A stretch of 47,476 bases of DNA, taken from the NCBI GenBank assembly GCA_012517825.1, contig JAAYUG010000147.1:1-47476 (forward strand), written 5' to 3'. Of the stretch, positions 1 through 9,800 are shown one piece after another. Numbering within the stretch: the stretch's first letter is position 1; each line of letters starts with the position of its first letter. The stretch comes from Bacteroidales bacterium (GTDB lineage: Bacteria > Bacteroidota > Bacteroidia > Bacteroidales > JAAYUG01). The notes under the pieces were generated by a model. It saw nothing but the letters and a program-made list of their open reading frames with translations, had not been told where the DNA came from and did not search any database. The translations under genes were made by a program, and so were the position numbers.

Positions 1-1439
1 AGGTCGTCAAAGTATCTTTTCTCAAGCTCCGGCCGGGGAAGTTTATCACTTCCATGAACCCATACGAAAATACTGGGATGGTTACGGAACATGGTCACCT
101 GATCATGCATCATCCGGGAGACGAGAGCAATGTCTTCGGGTGATTTTACGGCACCAAATTCATCGCATGGCTTTCCTCCTACGTAGGGTTCCCATTCCCA
201 TTGACAGCTCCATCCGGCCATCAGAAGAATCCCGTACCGGTCACATAGGTCGTACAGGGCATGGCTGCTTCCCCAGAAGCCTTCCAGACGGATGGTATTG
301 AGATTCATTAGCCGGGTGTACCGCACCTGGGCTTCCAGTTTCGCAGTATCTTCTCGTAGCAGCAGATCGTCAGCCCAGCCTCCGCCCCTGATTTGAATGT
401 ACTTCCCGTTGATTTTGTAAGCGCGGTTGCCGTATTCATTAAGAAAATCTTCCACCTGCCGTATACCAAAGGTTACCTGCCGGAAGTCGGTTTGTTTTTT
501 TCCCGAAAAACAACCAAACGATGCGGTGTATAGTGCCGGATCGCCATACTGGTATGGCCACCAGAGCTTGGGGTTCTTAATGTGCAATGCTTTGTATTTG
601 TCGGCTGTGAACAGTACTTTCTGTCTTTCACCGGCCTTCAGGCTGACTTTCTTCTGAAATGCGGTTCCGTTAATTTCGCCCGAAACAATCGTTGTTACTT
701 TGCCTGTCGAATGATTCACTACTTCAGCCTCTACAGTGAGAAATGCTTCTGCCAGGGTCTGGGTATTCACTTTCGATTGGATGCTGATATTGTTGATGGA
801 GACTTCGCCGCTTCTGCGCAGGATTACCGGCCGGAACAGGCCCATGTTTTCATCCGGGGGTCGGGGAGTCCAATCGACAAACCCCATGTAATAATCGCCT
901 GGTTTGGGAGGGAGTACCTGAACAGCCAGAATATTCTTTCCCTGATGCACAAACGGGCTGATATCAATATCAAATGTGCGGAATGCTCCTTTAATGGTGT
1001 CAGCTGCTGCAGCAAGCCGACCATTTATCCAGATATTGGCATAATAGTTGATTCCTTCAAAACGAAGTCTGTTGACGGGGAAAGCCGTGCTGTCAGTTAT
1101 CTCGAATTCCTTTCTGTACCACCATGGCTGGCTAAACTGTTTACGTGGCACCACTTCGAGGTTTTTTCCGAAATAGAGATCGTTGTACACGCCGGCATCG
1201 GCAAGAGCTCCAAGAACAGTGGAAGGTACTTTTGCATGTACCCAGGCGGCTGAAGAAAAATCGCTTTGGGTGATGGATTTGCCGTCAGCTTTCAGCAGGC
1301 TGTCGGGTGCCAGAAACCAGTTATCCGACAGGGTTATTTCGGTAATCATACTTTGCGGGCTGCGGCTGCAGGAAACTATCGCAAGCAAAAGGCCCGGAAG
1401 AATCAGGAAAATCGAAGTTTTTTTCCGGAAGGTTTTCAT
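1..1439 (-). CDS. GH2 family exo-beta-D-glucosaminidase-like lipoprotein (partial, C-terminus beyond the window)
   Basis: The minus-strand reading frame is open from an ATG at 1437-1439 to the window edge, giving about 479 residues. The N-terminus (MKTFRKKTSIFL...) is a lipoprotein signal with lipobox AIVSC, so the enzyme is probably membrane-anchored outside the cytoplasm. A GH2 sugar-binding jelly roll follows (RLRFEGINYYANIWINGR), then the immunoglobulin-like domain and the start of the TIM barrel (RGGGWADDLLL, LNTIRLEGFW). Close to the window edge the acid/base region reads HPSIFVWVHGSD. In exo-beta-D-glucosaminidases of the CsxA type an Asp in this Gly-Ser-Asp motif replaces the usual Asn-Glu of GH2, so that subfamily is favoured over beta-galactosidase or beta-mannosidase. 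The nucleophile lies outside the window. The ROK kinase gene lies 56 bases upstream on the same strand, so the two may be co-transcribed. Substrate remains inferred. Confidence 0.85.
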   Translation of the reverse strand, partial: MKTFRKKTSIFLILPGLLLAIVSCSRSPQSMITEITLSDNWFLAPDSLLKADGKSITQSDFSSAAWVHAKVPSTVLGALADAGVYNDLYFGKNLEVVPRKQFSQPWWYRKEFEITDSTAFPVNRLRFEGINYYANIWINGRLAAAADTIKGAFRTFDIDISPFVHQGKNILAVQVLPPKPGDYYMGFVDWTPRPPDENMGLFRPVILRRSGEVSINNISIQSKVNTQTLAEAFLTVEAEVVNHSTGKVTTIVSGEINGTAFQKKVSLKAGERQKVLFTADKYKALHIKNPKLWWPYQYGDPALYTASFGCFSGKKQTDFRQVTFGIRQVEDFLNEYGNRAYKINGKYIQIRGGGWADDLLLREDTAKLEAQVRYTRLMNLNTIRLEGFWGSSHALYDLCDRYGILLMAGWSCQWEWEPYVGGKPCDEFGAVKSPEDIALVSRMMHDQVTMFRNHPSIFVWVHGSDKLPRPELEKRYFDD

Positions 1440-1495
1440 GGTTTACTGTATTTGGTTAGTCAATCAGGTCGAATTCAGAAAGTGTAAAAAACAAA

Positions 1496-2323
1496 TTATG
1501 GGACTAATGAAGCAGCGCCAAGAATAGTGATATCGGGATTGTCTGTAACAAGAATCTTTAGTTTTTTGAGGGATTCGGGAAATTCAAACTCAGTAAGCGA
1601 ACGATTCATGCTTTTTTCGAAGAGGTGAAAGGCTCTCGAAATACTTCCGCCCAGTATGATAGCCTGCGGATCATAAGCATAGGCAACAATTTTGATGGCG
1701 TTTCCAAAATGATGTCCGAATTCTTCCCATGCCCTGATGGCAGCAGGCTTGCCCTGACCGGCCTGTTCTGCCATTTCCCGGGCTGAAGACTGCCAGAAAA
1801 CCTTAAAAAAGTTTCCGCTGCAGTAATATTCCAACGTTTTGCCAAGGTAAGGCATAGGGCCAACTTCGCCTGCCCCGCAGTTTGCTCCGGTAAAAAGTTT
1901 TCCGTCGGTAATGATGCCCGCACCCAGCCCTGTTCCGATGGCAAGACCTACTACAGGATCATATCCCCTGGCCATCCCATAGTGATATTCACCCAACGCA
2001 AAACAATTTACATCATTGTTGATGTAAACAGGAACATGAAACTCTTTTTCAAGGTAATCTTTCAGTTCAACCCTTTTCCAGGAAGGAATGTTGGTAACAT
2101 TATAAACAATTCCATGCTGTATGTCAACCACGGATGGCACACCTATGCCGATTCCCTTTATCTCCGGATGAAAAACAGCATGAAGGAGTGTTTTCAGCTG
2201 TTCCAGGGTTTCTTCGAGTGATTCTTTATGAACAAGCTCATGGTTCTGCTGATTAATAATATTCCCTTCACTACAGAGAGCAGCGCGGATGTTGGTTCCG
2301 CCCAGGTCAACGCCAATACGCAT
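1496..2323 (-). CDS. ROK family sugar kinase
   Basis: The protein has 275 residues and starts with the ASKHA phosphate-binding motif MRIGVDLGGTNIRAAL. It continues with GIGVPSVVD, INNDVNCFALGE (catalytic Asp in NND) and GLAIGTGLGAGII, the hallmarks of ROK kinases that phosphorylate cytosolic hexoses or amino sugars. The usual zinc-binding CxCGxxGC segment is not present: after the GANCGAGEVGPM stretch the sequence reads YLGKTLEYYCSG. Family length is normally about 300 residues, so this is a slightly short zinc-less form. Just downstream on the same strand is a GH2 enzyme resembling exo-glucosaminidases, suggesting glucosamine or a related hexose as substrate, but glucose cannot be excluded. 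The ATG at 2321-2323 directly precedes the conserved N-terminal motif, so the start is secure. Confidence 0.88.
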   Translation of the reverse strand: MRIGVDLGGTNIRAALCSEGNIINQQNHELVHKESLEETLEQLKTLLHAVFHPEIKGIGIGVPSVVDIQHGIVYNVTNIPSWKRVELKDYLEKEFHVPVYINNDVNCFALGEYHYGMARGYDPVVGLAIGTGLGAGIITDGKLFTGANCGAGEVGPMPYLGKTLEYYCSGNFFKVFWQSSAREMAEQAGQGKPAAIRAWEEFGHHFGNAIKIVAYAYDPQAIILGGSISRAFHLFEKSMNRSLTEFEFPESLKKLKILVTDNPDITILGAASLVP

Positions 2324-2350
2324 AGAGAATACCTTTGGAGGGCTCTAAGG

Positions 2351-2366
2351 TAACAAAATGTTGTTA
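2351..2366. promoter_or_regulatory. Hyphenated palindrome between divergent ROK kinase and glpD genes
   Basis: The sequence TAACAA-AATG-TTGTTA is a perfect inverted repeat with 6-base arms and a 4-base spacer. It sits in the 103-base gap between the divergently transcribed ROK kinase and glpD genes. Size and position fit an operator for a dimeric regulator, but no cognate regulator is adjacent. A weak promoter-like box, TATCTTTC at 2405-2412, lies between it and glpD. Confidence 0.4.
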
Positions 2367-2426
2367 AAAACAGAAGAAACTAAATAACGGACCATTCCTT
2401 TAATTATCTTTCAATGCTAAATTTCA

Positions 2427-3998
2427 ATGACTATGAACCGGGAACATTTTCTGGAAGTGCTTGCTACACGCAGGTATTGGGATGTTGCTGTGATCGGAGG
2501 AGGAGCTACAGGGTTGGGTATTGCCGTTGATGCCGCGTTGCGCGGTTTTTCCGTTGTACTGTTCGAAGAATTTGATTTCTGTAAAGGTACTTCAAGCCGG
2601 AGTACCAAACTGGTACACGGGGGGGTTAGGTATCTGGCCCAGGGAGATGTTTTCCTTGTGATGGAGGCCTTGAAGGAAAGGGGGATCCTGCTGCGTAATG
2701 CGCCTCATCTGGTGAAGGATCAGACGTTTATAATTCCGGCCGATCGGTGGTGGGAGGGTCCTTTCTATACTATCGGGCTCAAACTCTATGACCTTTTAGC
2801 AGGAAAATGGAGTTTCGGCCGCTCGGTTTTTTTGCGAAAAAAACTGGCCCGCATGGCTTTGCCTTCAGTATTACCCGGGCGACTTAAGGGTGGAATTCTT
2901 TATCATGATGGTCAGTTTGATGATACACGGATGGGCATGGCCCTGGCAAAAACAGCTGCTGCACATGGCGCCTGCCTTCTTAACTATATGCCTGTTACAG
3001 ATTTTATAAAAGATGAAAACGGAAAACTTACCGGATTATGGGCAAAGGATTCCGAATCAGGAAAGATGTTTGAAGTGCATGCCCGTTGTATGATCAATGC
3101 TACCGGAGTGTTTGCCGATTCACTGAGAAAAAAGGAAGATCCTCAGGCTAAAAAAATGATCAGGCCCAGCCAGGGTATTCACATTGTATTAGATGCATCT
3201 TTTCTGCATGGAACCAACGCGCTGATGATTCCCCGAACGGATGACGGGCGTGTTCTTTTTGCCATTCCCTGGCATGGAAAGGTGGTTGTTGGCACCACTG
3301 ACACACCGGTAGATCAAATCAACATTGAACCTGCAGCCCTGAAGGAAGAAATCGATTTCATCCTGAAAACAGCAGCCAGATACCTTGTCCGTCCGCCTTC
3401 CCGTAACGATATTCTGGCTGTTTTTGCCGGATTGCGTCCGCTGGCTGTTTCGGAAGGGAAGGAGCAGAAAACGAAGGAAATTTCAAGGCGTCATAAACTT
3501 GATCTTTCTGCCGGAGGATTGATTACCATCACCGGAGGAAAATGGACGACTTACCGCAGGATGGCCGAGGAAACACTTGATTTTGCTATTAAAAACGGAT
3601 TCCTCCCCTCCCGTCCCTGCATTACAAAAAAGATCCCTTTACACGGATACATGAAAAACCCCGACTGGACCGATCCGCTTCATGTTTACGGAACCGAGGC
3701 GGAACCAATAAGGGAACTCATGAAAAAATATCCTGATAGTGACCATTTTTTGCATCCCGATTTTCCTTATACGGTTGCTGAAGTAGTTTGGGCTGTGCGC
3801 GAGGAAATGGCCCGCACGGTTGAAGATGTTTTGGCACGCCGCACCCGTATACTGTTTCTCGATGCAAAGGCCGCCCTGCAGTGTGCACCAGCAGTTGCTG
3901 AAATTATGGCCGCTGAGCTGAAAAAAGACAAAACATGGATTGATAATCAGATACAAGCATTTCGGGAAGTTGCTTCCCGGTTTGTCCCATCTAAATAA
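2427..3998 (+). CDS. glpD: Aerobic-type FAD-dependent glycerol-3-phosphate dehydrogenase
   Basis: GlpD oxidises sn-glycerol-3-phosphate to dihydroxyacetone phosphate at the cytoplasmic membrane, passing electrons to the quinone pool. The 523-residue protein has the FAD-binding Rossmann motif VIGGGATGLGIAVDAALRG at about residues 22-40, the family signature GTSSRSTKLVHGGVRYL, the substrate-site segment VVVGTTDTPVD and the late GGKWTTYRRMAEETL motif. The C-terminal helical domain (about 400-510) is complete and the length is normal for the family. The start ATG at 2427 has a second in-frame ATG two codons on; either leaves the fold intact. glpK follows after 9 bases and glpF after that, so the three genes form a glycerol uptake and catabolism operon. 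Confidence 0.96.
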   Translation: MTMNREHFLEVLATRRYWDVAVIGGGATGLGIAVDAALRGFSVVLFEEFDFCKGTSSRSTKLVHGGVRYLAQGDVFLVMEALKERGILLRNAPHLVKDQTFIIPADRWWEGPFYTIGLKLYDLLAGKWSFGRSVFLRKKLARMALPSVLPGRLKGGILYHDGQFDDTRMGMALAKTAAAHGACLLNYMPVTDFIKDENGKLTGLWAKDSESGKMFEVHARCMINATGVFADSLRKKEDPQAKKMIRPSQGIHIVLDASFLHGTNALMIPRTDDGRVLFAIPWHGKVVVGTTDTPVDQINIEPAALKEEIDFILKTAARYLVRPPSRNDILAVFAGLRPLAVSEGKEQKTKEISRRHKLDLSAGGLITITGGKWTTYRRMAEETLDFAIKNGFLPSRPCITKKIPLHGYMKNPDWTDPLHVYGTEAEPIRELMKKYPDSDHFLHPDFPYTVAEVVWAVREEMARTVEDVLARRTRILFLDAKAALQCAPAVAEIMAAELKKDKTWIDNQIQAFREVASRFVPSK

Positions 3999-4007
3999 CA
4001 AGTCAAT

Positions 4008-5507
4008 ATGCTACAAAAAAAGTATGTCCTGGCCCTCGATCAGGGCACTACAAGTTCACGTGCCATTCTCTTTGACAAAACAGGAGCTATTAAATCAATG
4101 GCTCGGCAACCTTTTGAGCAGATCTTCCCGCAACCGGGATGGGTGGAACATGATCCTGCAGAAATATGGAATACGCAGCTTTCTGTTGCTATTGAAGCAC
4201 TGCAGCAGGCCGGCGTTTCACCGGAAGAAGTTGCTTCCGTGGGAATAACTAACCAGAGGGAAACTACGGTAGTTTGGGACCGGAAGAATGGAAAGCCGGT
4301 ATGCAATGCTATTGTTTGGCAGGACAGGCGGACAGCCGGATTGTGTGATCAGCTCAGACAACAGGGATATGAGGAAACCATCAAAAAGAAGACCGGACTT
4401 GTGGTAGATGCTTATTTTTCAGGAACAAAGGTGCACTGGATACTGGAGAACATACCTGGTGCTATGAAGAGAGCCCAGGCAGGAGAATTGTGTTTTGGAA
4501 CCATTGACAGCTGGCTTATCTGGAATCTGACAGGCGGAAAGGTCCATTGTACGGATGTAACAAATGCCAGTCGTACCATGCTGTTCAATATTCATACCCT
4601 GCAGTGGGACCAGGAAATTCTTGATATACTTCATATACCCCGATCGATGTTGCCGGAGGTTGTATCCAGCAGCGGAGTAATTGCTGAAACCGGCATCGCT
4701 CAGCTGAACGGGGCAATACCTATCGGAGGAATTGCCGGAGACCAGCAGGCTGCCTTGTTTGGTCAGTTGTGCCTGAAAGAAGGAATGGTAAAAAATACCT
4801 ATGGTACCGGATGTTTCCTTATGATGAACACGGGTGCGGAGGCGGTATATTCACGTAATAATCTTTTAACAACTGTCGCCTGGCAACTCGATGGCAGAAC
4901 AACGTATGCTCTGGAAGGAAGTGTTTTTATTGCCGGAGCGGCCGTGCAGTGGTTACGCGACGGACTGAAACTCATTCAGTCTTCCGGGGATGTGGAAAAA
5001 CTGGCTGCTGAAGTTCCTGACAATGGCGGAGTTTATTTTGTTCCAGCCCTGGCAGGATTGGGGGCACCTTATTGGGATCCGTATGCGCGGGGTACATTTG
5101 TTGGCATAACACGGGGTACAACGGCTTCGCATTTTGCCCGCGCAACTCTGGAAGCTATTGCCTATCAGAGCGCAGATGTTATGAAAGCCATGGAAGCTGA
5201 CGCAGGAAAAGCTATTGCCGAGCTGCGGGTCGATGGAGGTGCTGTTGTCAACAACCTGCTGATGCAATTTCAGGCTGATGTCATGCAATGCCGCGTAATC
5301 CGGCCCGAAGTACTGGAAACCACAGCACTCGGTGCTGCCTACCTTGCCGGCCTGGCGGTGGGTTTCTGGAAAAATACCGGTGAGCTGGAGTATCAGTGGA
5401 AAAAAGACCGGCTCTTTCATCCTTCTCTTCCCCGCATTCAGGCCGACCAACTAATGAAACAATGGCACAGAGCTGTGGAGAGATCCCGGCAATGGATTGA
5501 AGCATAA
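4008..5507 (+). CDS. glpK: Glycerol kinase
   Basis: GlpK phosphorylates glycerol with ATP to sn-glycerol-3-phosphate in the cytoplasm, trapping glycerol that enters through GlpF and feeding GlpD. The 499-residue protein has the FGGY-family phosphate loop [16 protein letters not shown] at residues 8-23, the segment [13 protein letters not shown] with the substrate-contacting Arg-Glu, [11 protein letters not shown], and [14 protein letters not shown] carrying the catalytic Asp. The second FGGY domain has [14 protein letters not shown] and the C-terminal motif [18 protein letters not shown]. Length matches bacterial glycerol kinases (about 500). It lies 9 bases after glpD and 22 bases before the preferred start of glpF, so translation is probably coupled in one operon. 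Confidence 0.97.
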   Translation: MLQKKYVLALDQGTTSSRAILFDKTGAIKSMARQPFEQIFPQPGWVEHDPAEIWNTQLSVAIEALQQAGVSPEEVASVGITNQRETTVVWDRKNGKPVCNAIVWQDRRTAGLCDQLRQQGYEETIKKKTGLVVDAYFSGTKVHWILENIPGAMKRAQAGELCFGTIDSWLIWNLTGGKVHCTDVTNASRTMLFNIHTLQWDQEILDILHIPRSMLPEVVSSSGVIAETGIAQLNGAIPIGGIAGDQQAALFGQLCLKEGMVKNTYGTGCFLMMNTGAEAVYSRNNLLTTVAWQLDGRTTYALEGSVFIAGAAVQWLRDGLKLIQSSGDVEKLAAEVPDNGGVYFVPALAGLGAPYWDPYARGTFVGITRGTTASHFARATLEAIAYQSADVMKAMEADAGKAIAELRVDGGAVVNNLLMQFQADVMQCRVIRPEVLETTALGAAYLAGLAVGFWKNTGELEYQWKKDRLFHPSLPRIQADQLMKQWHRAVERSRQWIEA

Positions 5508-5529
5508 CCTTTTTATCAAATTCCTGTAT

Positions 5530-6261
5530 ATGAATCCTTATATTGCTGAAATTCTGGGAACCATGCTCCTTATCCTGATGGGTGACGGAGTGGTTGCAAA
5601 TGTAATTTTAAAAGGTACCAAAGGAAACAACGGAGGATGGATAGTGATTACCACATCATGGGCTCTGGGTGTTTTTATCGGAGTTGTGGTGGCCGGTCCG
5701 TATAGCGGAGCACATCTTAATCCTGCCGTCAGTATTGGGTTGGCAATTACAGGGCAGTTTTCCTGGAGCCTCGTGCCGGGCTATGCATTTTCCCAGCTGG
5801 TCGGAGCTGCCCTCGGGGCATTCCTTGTGTATGTGTTTTACCGTGATCATTTTGCCGTTACTGATGATCCGGCTGGAAAACTTGCTATCTTTTGCACTAC
5901 TCCGGCTATCAGAAATTACTGGTCCAATTTTCTCAGCGAAGTAATCGGTACGTTTGTGCTGGTTTTTGTTGTTCTATCATTTCAGGGTGCCCACCTGGAA
6001 AATGTTGAGGGCACGCAGGTCGGACTGGGTTCTCTAGGTGCTTTGCCGGTGGCTTTGCTGGTGTGGGTTATTGGACTTGCCCTGGGCGGAGCAACGGGAT
6101 ATGCCATCAACCCGGCCCGCGACCTGGCTCCGCGTGCAATGCATGCCCTTTTGCCCATTCCGGGAAAAGGAACCAGCGACTGGACCTATTCCTGGATTCC
6201 AATAGCAGGACCCTGTACGGGGGCCGCACTGGCTGCCTTGCTTTTCCTGCTTGTACGGTAA
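5530..6261 (+). CDS. glpF: Glycerol uptake facilitator (MIP/aquaglyceroporin)
   Basis: This inner-membrane channel lets glycerol diffuse into the cell. From the ATG at 5530 the protein has 243 residues. It shows six hydrophobic transmembrane segments and the two half-membrane NPA loops: HLNPAVS at residues 62-68 and INPARDLAPR at 193-202. Asp after the second NPAR and the following Leu-Ala-Pro-Arg are typical of glycerol-conducting rather than water-only channels. An in-frame ATG at 5497 would overlap the glpK stop and add an unsupported 11-residue extension, so 5530 is preferred. As last gene of the glpDKF operon it supplies GlpK with substrate. No clear factor-independent terminator follows the stop. 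Confidence 0.95.
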   Translation: MNPYIAEILGTMLLILMGDGVVANVILKGTKGNNGGWIVITTSWALGVFIGVVVAGPYSGAHLNPAVSIGLAITGQFSWSLVPGYAFSQLVGAALGAFLVYVFYRDHFAVTDDPAGKLAIFCTTPAIRNYWSNFLSEVIGTFVLVFVVLSFQGAHLENVEGTQVGLGSLGALPVALLVWVIGLALGGATGYAINPARDLAPRAMHALLPIPGKGTSDWTYSWIPIAGPCTGAALAALLFLLVR

Positions 6262-6554
6262 GAATATTATCTCAATTCTCATCAGAATCGTTTGTCACAA
6301 TATTAAGTGTGGATTTCAACCATATTTTACGTTTCTATTCCTAAAGATACTGCATGATGCATAACCCTCCATGCATTAGTTCGTTCCGCTGCCTGTACGC
6401 CATTGGGACTGAAACGCTCTGTATTTAACTTCTTAGTTATCAGTTGATTGATAAATGTAATCCACCAGCTGATTAATAGACTTTTCAATAGGTGAAGGAT
6501 TAGCTGCCGGAAAAATGCATCAACATTCCGGGAATTCGAAAATCCGTTCAATAA

Positions 6555-6568
6555 AACAATCGATTGCA
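6555..6568. promoter_or_regulatory. Weak LacI-type operator-like site upstream of susC
   Basis: The 14 bases AACAATCGATTGCA match the palindromic consensus TGCAAYCGRTTGCA of the two strong sites in this window at 12 of 14 positions, including the central CG. The core CAATCGATTG is itself a perfect palindrome. Its centre is 101 bases upstream of the main operator, so it could be an auxiliary site for DNA looping by a LacI-family dimer or tetramer. This is inference from similarity only. Confidence 0.45.
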
Positions 6569-6655
6569 GAAATAATGCATTAAATATTCTTTATACACAA
6601 TATAAATTCTTATAAAGTATGATAGTTAATTGCTTTTTTATAAAATTTTTTTATC

Positions 6656-6669
6656 TGCAACCGATTGCA
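6656..6669. promoter_or_regulatory. LacI-family operator overlapping the susC promoter
   Basis: TGCAACCGATTGCA is a near-perfect palindrome with a central CG, the general form of LacI/GalR operators. The 16 bases from 6656 to 6671 recur exactly at 18530-18545, between the esterase operon and the LacI-family gene. The site covers the TTG at 6665-6667, which is the likely -33 box, so a bound repressor would block transcription of susCD. Confidence 0.8.
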
Positions 6670-6694
6670 AATAAAAAATTTCTTTTTATATTTA
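6665..6694 (+). promoter_or_regulatory. Predicted susCD promoter
   Basis: A TTG at 6665-6667 and TATATTTA at 6687-6694 are separated by 19 bases. This fits the Bacteroidota primary-sigma promoter pattern (-33 TTTG, -7 TAnnTTTG) except that the last G of the -7 box is A. Transcription would start near 6700, giving a leader of about 190 bases. The -33 element lies inside the LacI-type operator. Confidence 0.6.
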
Positions 6695-6771
6695 CCATAT
6701 CAAAGAACTGAAGGCGATTGGATTCGATTAAGGCAGCGAGAAAGCAGTATATAGGCAAGGGGAGGGTGTGA

Positions 6772-6796
6772 GGATAAGCCGAAATGGTGATTATCC
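6772..6796 (+). promoter_or_regulatory. Hairpin in the susC leader
   Basis: GGATAA at 6772-6777 pairs with TTATCC at 6791-6796. Inside, GCC and GGT can pair around a GAAAT loop with a two-base bulge. The hairpin lies within the predicted untranslated leader and is not followed by a U tract, so it is more likely a leader structure than a terminator. Its role is unknown. Confidence 0.35.
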
Positions 6797-6892
6797 ATTG
6801 ACTACAGTTTGTTTTTTATGGGCAGAAACGTAATTTTTTCAGATATGATCATTTACTAACTAAACCAAATTAACCTCAAAATCAAAAATTCT

Positions 6893-9800
6893 ATGAGAGT
6901 AAAAACCATGAAGCGCATTTTTTTCAGGGAGGACATGAAGAAAATGTTACTGGGCCTATGGCTCATAACCGTTTTGTCCGGTATGAGCATTTCGGTTTCC
7001 GGTTCGGATCCGGGACTGAAAGGTGGTCATTCCGGCAGGAACGGTTCCGAAGGGTCTTTGTCACCTGTTTACCAGCTTGTGGTTACCGGTACTGTTACCG
7101 ATGAAAAGGGAGAGGCACTGGCCGGTGTGAATATTATCGAAAAGGGAACAACTAACGGGACCTCAACTGATGTAAACGGGAATTATTCCATCACTACCAT
7201 CACCAAAGAACCAGTGTTGGTATATTCGTTCATCGGTTATGAAACACAGGAGATCATTGTGGGAAACAAAACGACAATTAATGTGGTCATGCGGGAGTCA
7301 GTGTCCGGGCTGGATGAAGTTGTAGTAATTGGGTATGGTACAGCCAGAAAGAGGGATGTAACCGGATCGGTTGTTTCACTCAGCGGCGATGTTATGCGGG
7401 ATATTCCTTCGTCGAATATTTCCTATTCGCTGCAGGGGCGTGTGCCAGGCGTTGAGTTGTCGCAGGTATCCACAAAACCCGGGGCTTCCATGCAGATCCG
7501 CGTTCGTGGTACTCGGTCCTTAAATGCTAGTAACGATCCCCTGCTGGTTGTTGATGGGATTCCTTTTTCCGGATCCATCAGCGATCTCAACCTGAACGAC
7601 ATCAAAAGTGTTGACGTTCTGAAGGACGCTTCAGCAACGGCCATTTATGGCTCACGAGGGGCCAACGGGGTTATTCTGATTACAACCATCAAAGGACAGG
7701 ACAGGCAGAAACCGCAGATTTCCTATTCCAGTTATGTTGGACAAAAGACAGTCTTTGCTCCCTACCCTATGATGAATGGGCCGGAGTTTGTTGCGCTGCG
7801 TAAGGCAGCTGGCAAATATACCAATGGAGTGGATGAGTCGGACGATGTGAATATTGACTGGCAGGATCTTTTTTACAGGAAAGCAATGACGACTAACCAT
7901 AATCTGGCCATACTGGGTGGTACAGAAAAAGGAAACTATAATTTCAGTGTAGGATACATAAGGGATGAAGCTGTTATTCCAGGCCAGGACTTTAATCGGT
8001 TTTCGTTGCGGGGTGCCCTTGACCAGGGAATTGGAAAATTCTTCCGTTTCGGATTCGTTTCGAATAACAACTATTCAATCAGCAACGGTTACAACCTGGG
8101 ACTATACAATGTCCTGAGCAGCAGCCCGATTGCCAATCCGTACAATGAAGACGGGAGTCTGAAACGCACTATCAAAATGCCATTGGACGAGAACTGGGTG
8201 CAAACCAGGAAAACAGTTGAAGCGCTTGGCGACAAATGGATAGATCAAACCAAAGCTTTTGGTACTTACAACAATCTTTTCGGAGAGTTTAAAGTCCCAG
8301 GCATTGAGGACTTGCGGTACCGTATCAATGTGGGAGCAAACCTTCGCATGAGTACTGGCGGTAGCTATACAGGCGAAGGGGTATTCAGCTACAACCCGAC
8401 AAATCCTTCCGTTGCATCTGTGAGTAATTCACTTTCTACCAACTGGGTAGTTGAAAATCTGCTGACATATGATCATACTTTCGCCCTAAAACATAGACTG
8501 AATGTGGTAGGAATGTATTCGGCCGAAAAAACGCATTATCATAGTTCCTATATTTCGGCAAAAGATATTCCGGCCGATGCATTCCAGTTTTACAATATCG
8601 GCCGGGCCCAGGGCGAAATTACTGTTAACCCCGATAACCAGAACTATTATGAAACCGGACTGATATCCTGGATGGGGCGGGCAATGTATTCTTTTGATAA
8701 CCGTTATATGATTACAGCCACCCTTCGTTCTGATGCTTCATCCCGACTGGCGCCCGGTCATAAATGGCATACCTATCCGGCTGTGTCACTTGGCTGGAAT
8801 ATGAAAAACGAACAGTTCCTGCGCAATGTGGCACTGATTGATTTGTTGAAACTTCGCGTAGGTTATGGACAAACCTCAAACCAGTCAGTCGATCCCTATT
8901 CCACTCTGGGTCGTTTGAGTACCAGGCCGTATAACTTTGGAAATACGTATTCAACAGGTTATTATGTTTCACAGTTGCCCAACTACAATCTGGGATGGGA
9001 ATATTCACTCACCTATAATTTCGGCTTGGACTTCAGTCTTTTGAATAATCGTCTATCAGGTACCGTTGAGTACTACATTACCAATACAAAGGACATTTTA
9101 CTGAGCGTAAACCTACCGGGTACTTCCGGGGTGGGAAGCTATATGGCGAATATTGGCGAGACGCAGAACAAGGGTATCGAATTTTCTCTTGATGGTGTGA
9201 TATTGAATACCCCGGGTGGGTTAACATGGGAAGCAGGGGTTAATTTTTATGCCAACCGCAATAAGCTGGTTGCTTTGGCTTCGGGCCAGGAAAGAGATGA
9301 AGCAAACTGGTGGTTTGTCGGGTATCCGATTGACTGCGTATTCGATTATGAAAAAATCGGACTCTGGCAGGAAAGTGATCCTTATCGGGATATTTTGGAA
9401 CCCGGAGGAAATGCTGGTATGATCAAGGTGAAATATACCGGCGATTACAATCCTGACGGAACTCCTACCCGGCAGATTGGACCTGCTGACAGGCAGATTA
9501 TTAGCCTGGAACCTGATTTTCAGGGTGGATTCAATACCCGCGTTTCTTATAAAGGGTTCGATTTTACTGCCGTCGGAGTATTCAAGAGTGGAGGGACTCT
9601 GATCAGCACCCTCTATTCCGGAGCGGGATATCTGAACATGATGACTGGTCGCAGGAATAATGTCAAGGTCGATTATTGGACTCCGGAGCATACGAATGCC
9701 AAATATCCGAATCCGGCTGGTGTTTTGAGCGGTGATAATCCGAAATATGCAAGTACTCTTGAATATTTTGACGCTTCTTATCTTAAGATTCGTACACTGA

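Larger units (their letters stand above)
6262..6892. other. Long intergenic region: control region and leader of the susC gene
   Basis: This 631-base stretch has no convincing gene. A 74-codon minus-strand frame at 6327-6551 has no recognisable domain and is treated as chance. The first 290 bases show nothing clear. From about 6540 the DNA becomes very AT-rich and contains a weak and a strong LacI-type operator, a promoter with -33 and -7 boxes, and then a roughly 190-base untranslated leader with a small hairpin before the susC start codon. Confidence 0.7.

Noticed and set aside
6327-6551. 74-codon minus-strand frame in the region upstream of susC
   Set aside because: It has no known domain, no sensible context and no promoter; treated as chance.
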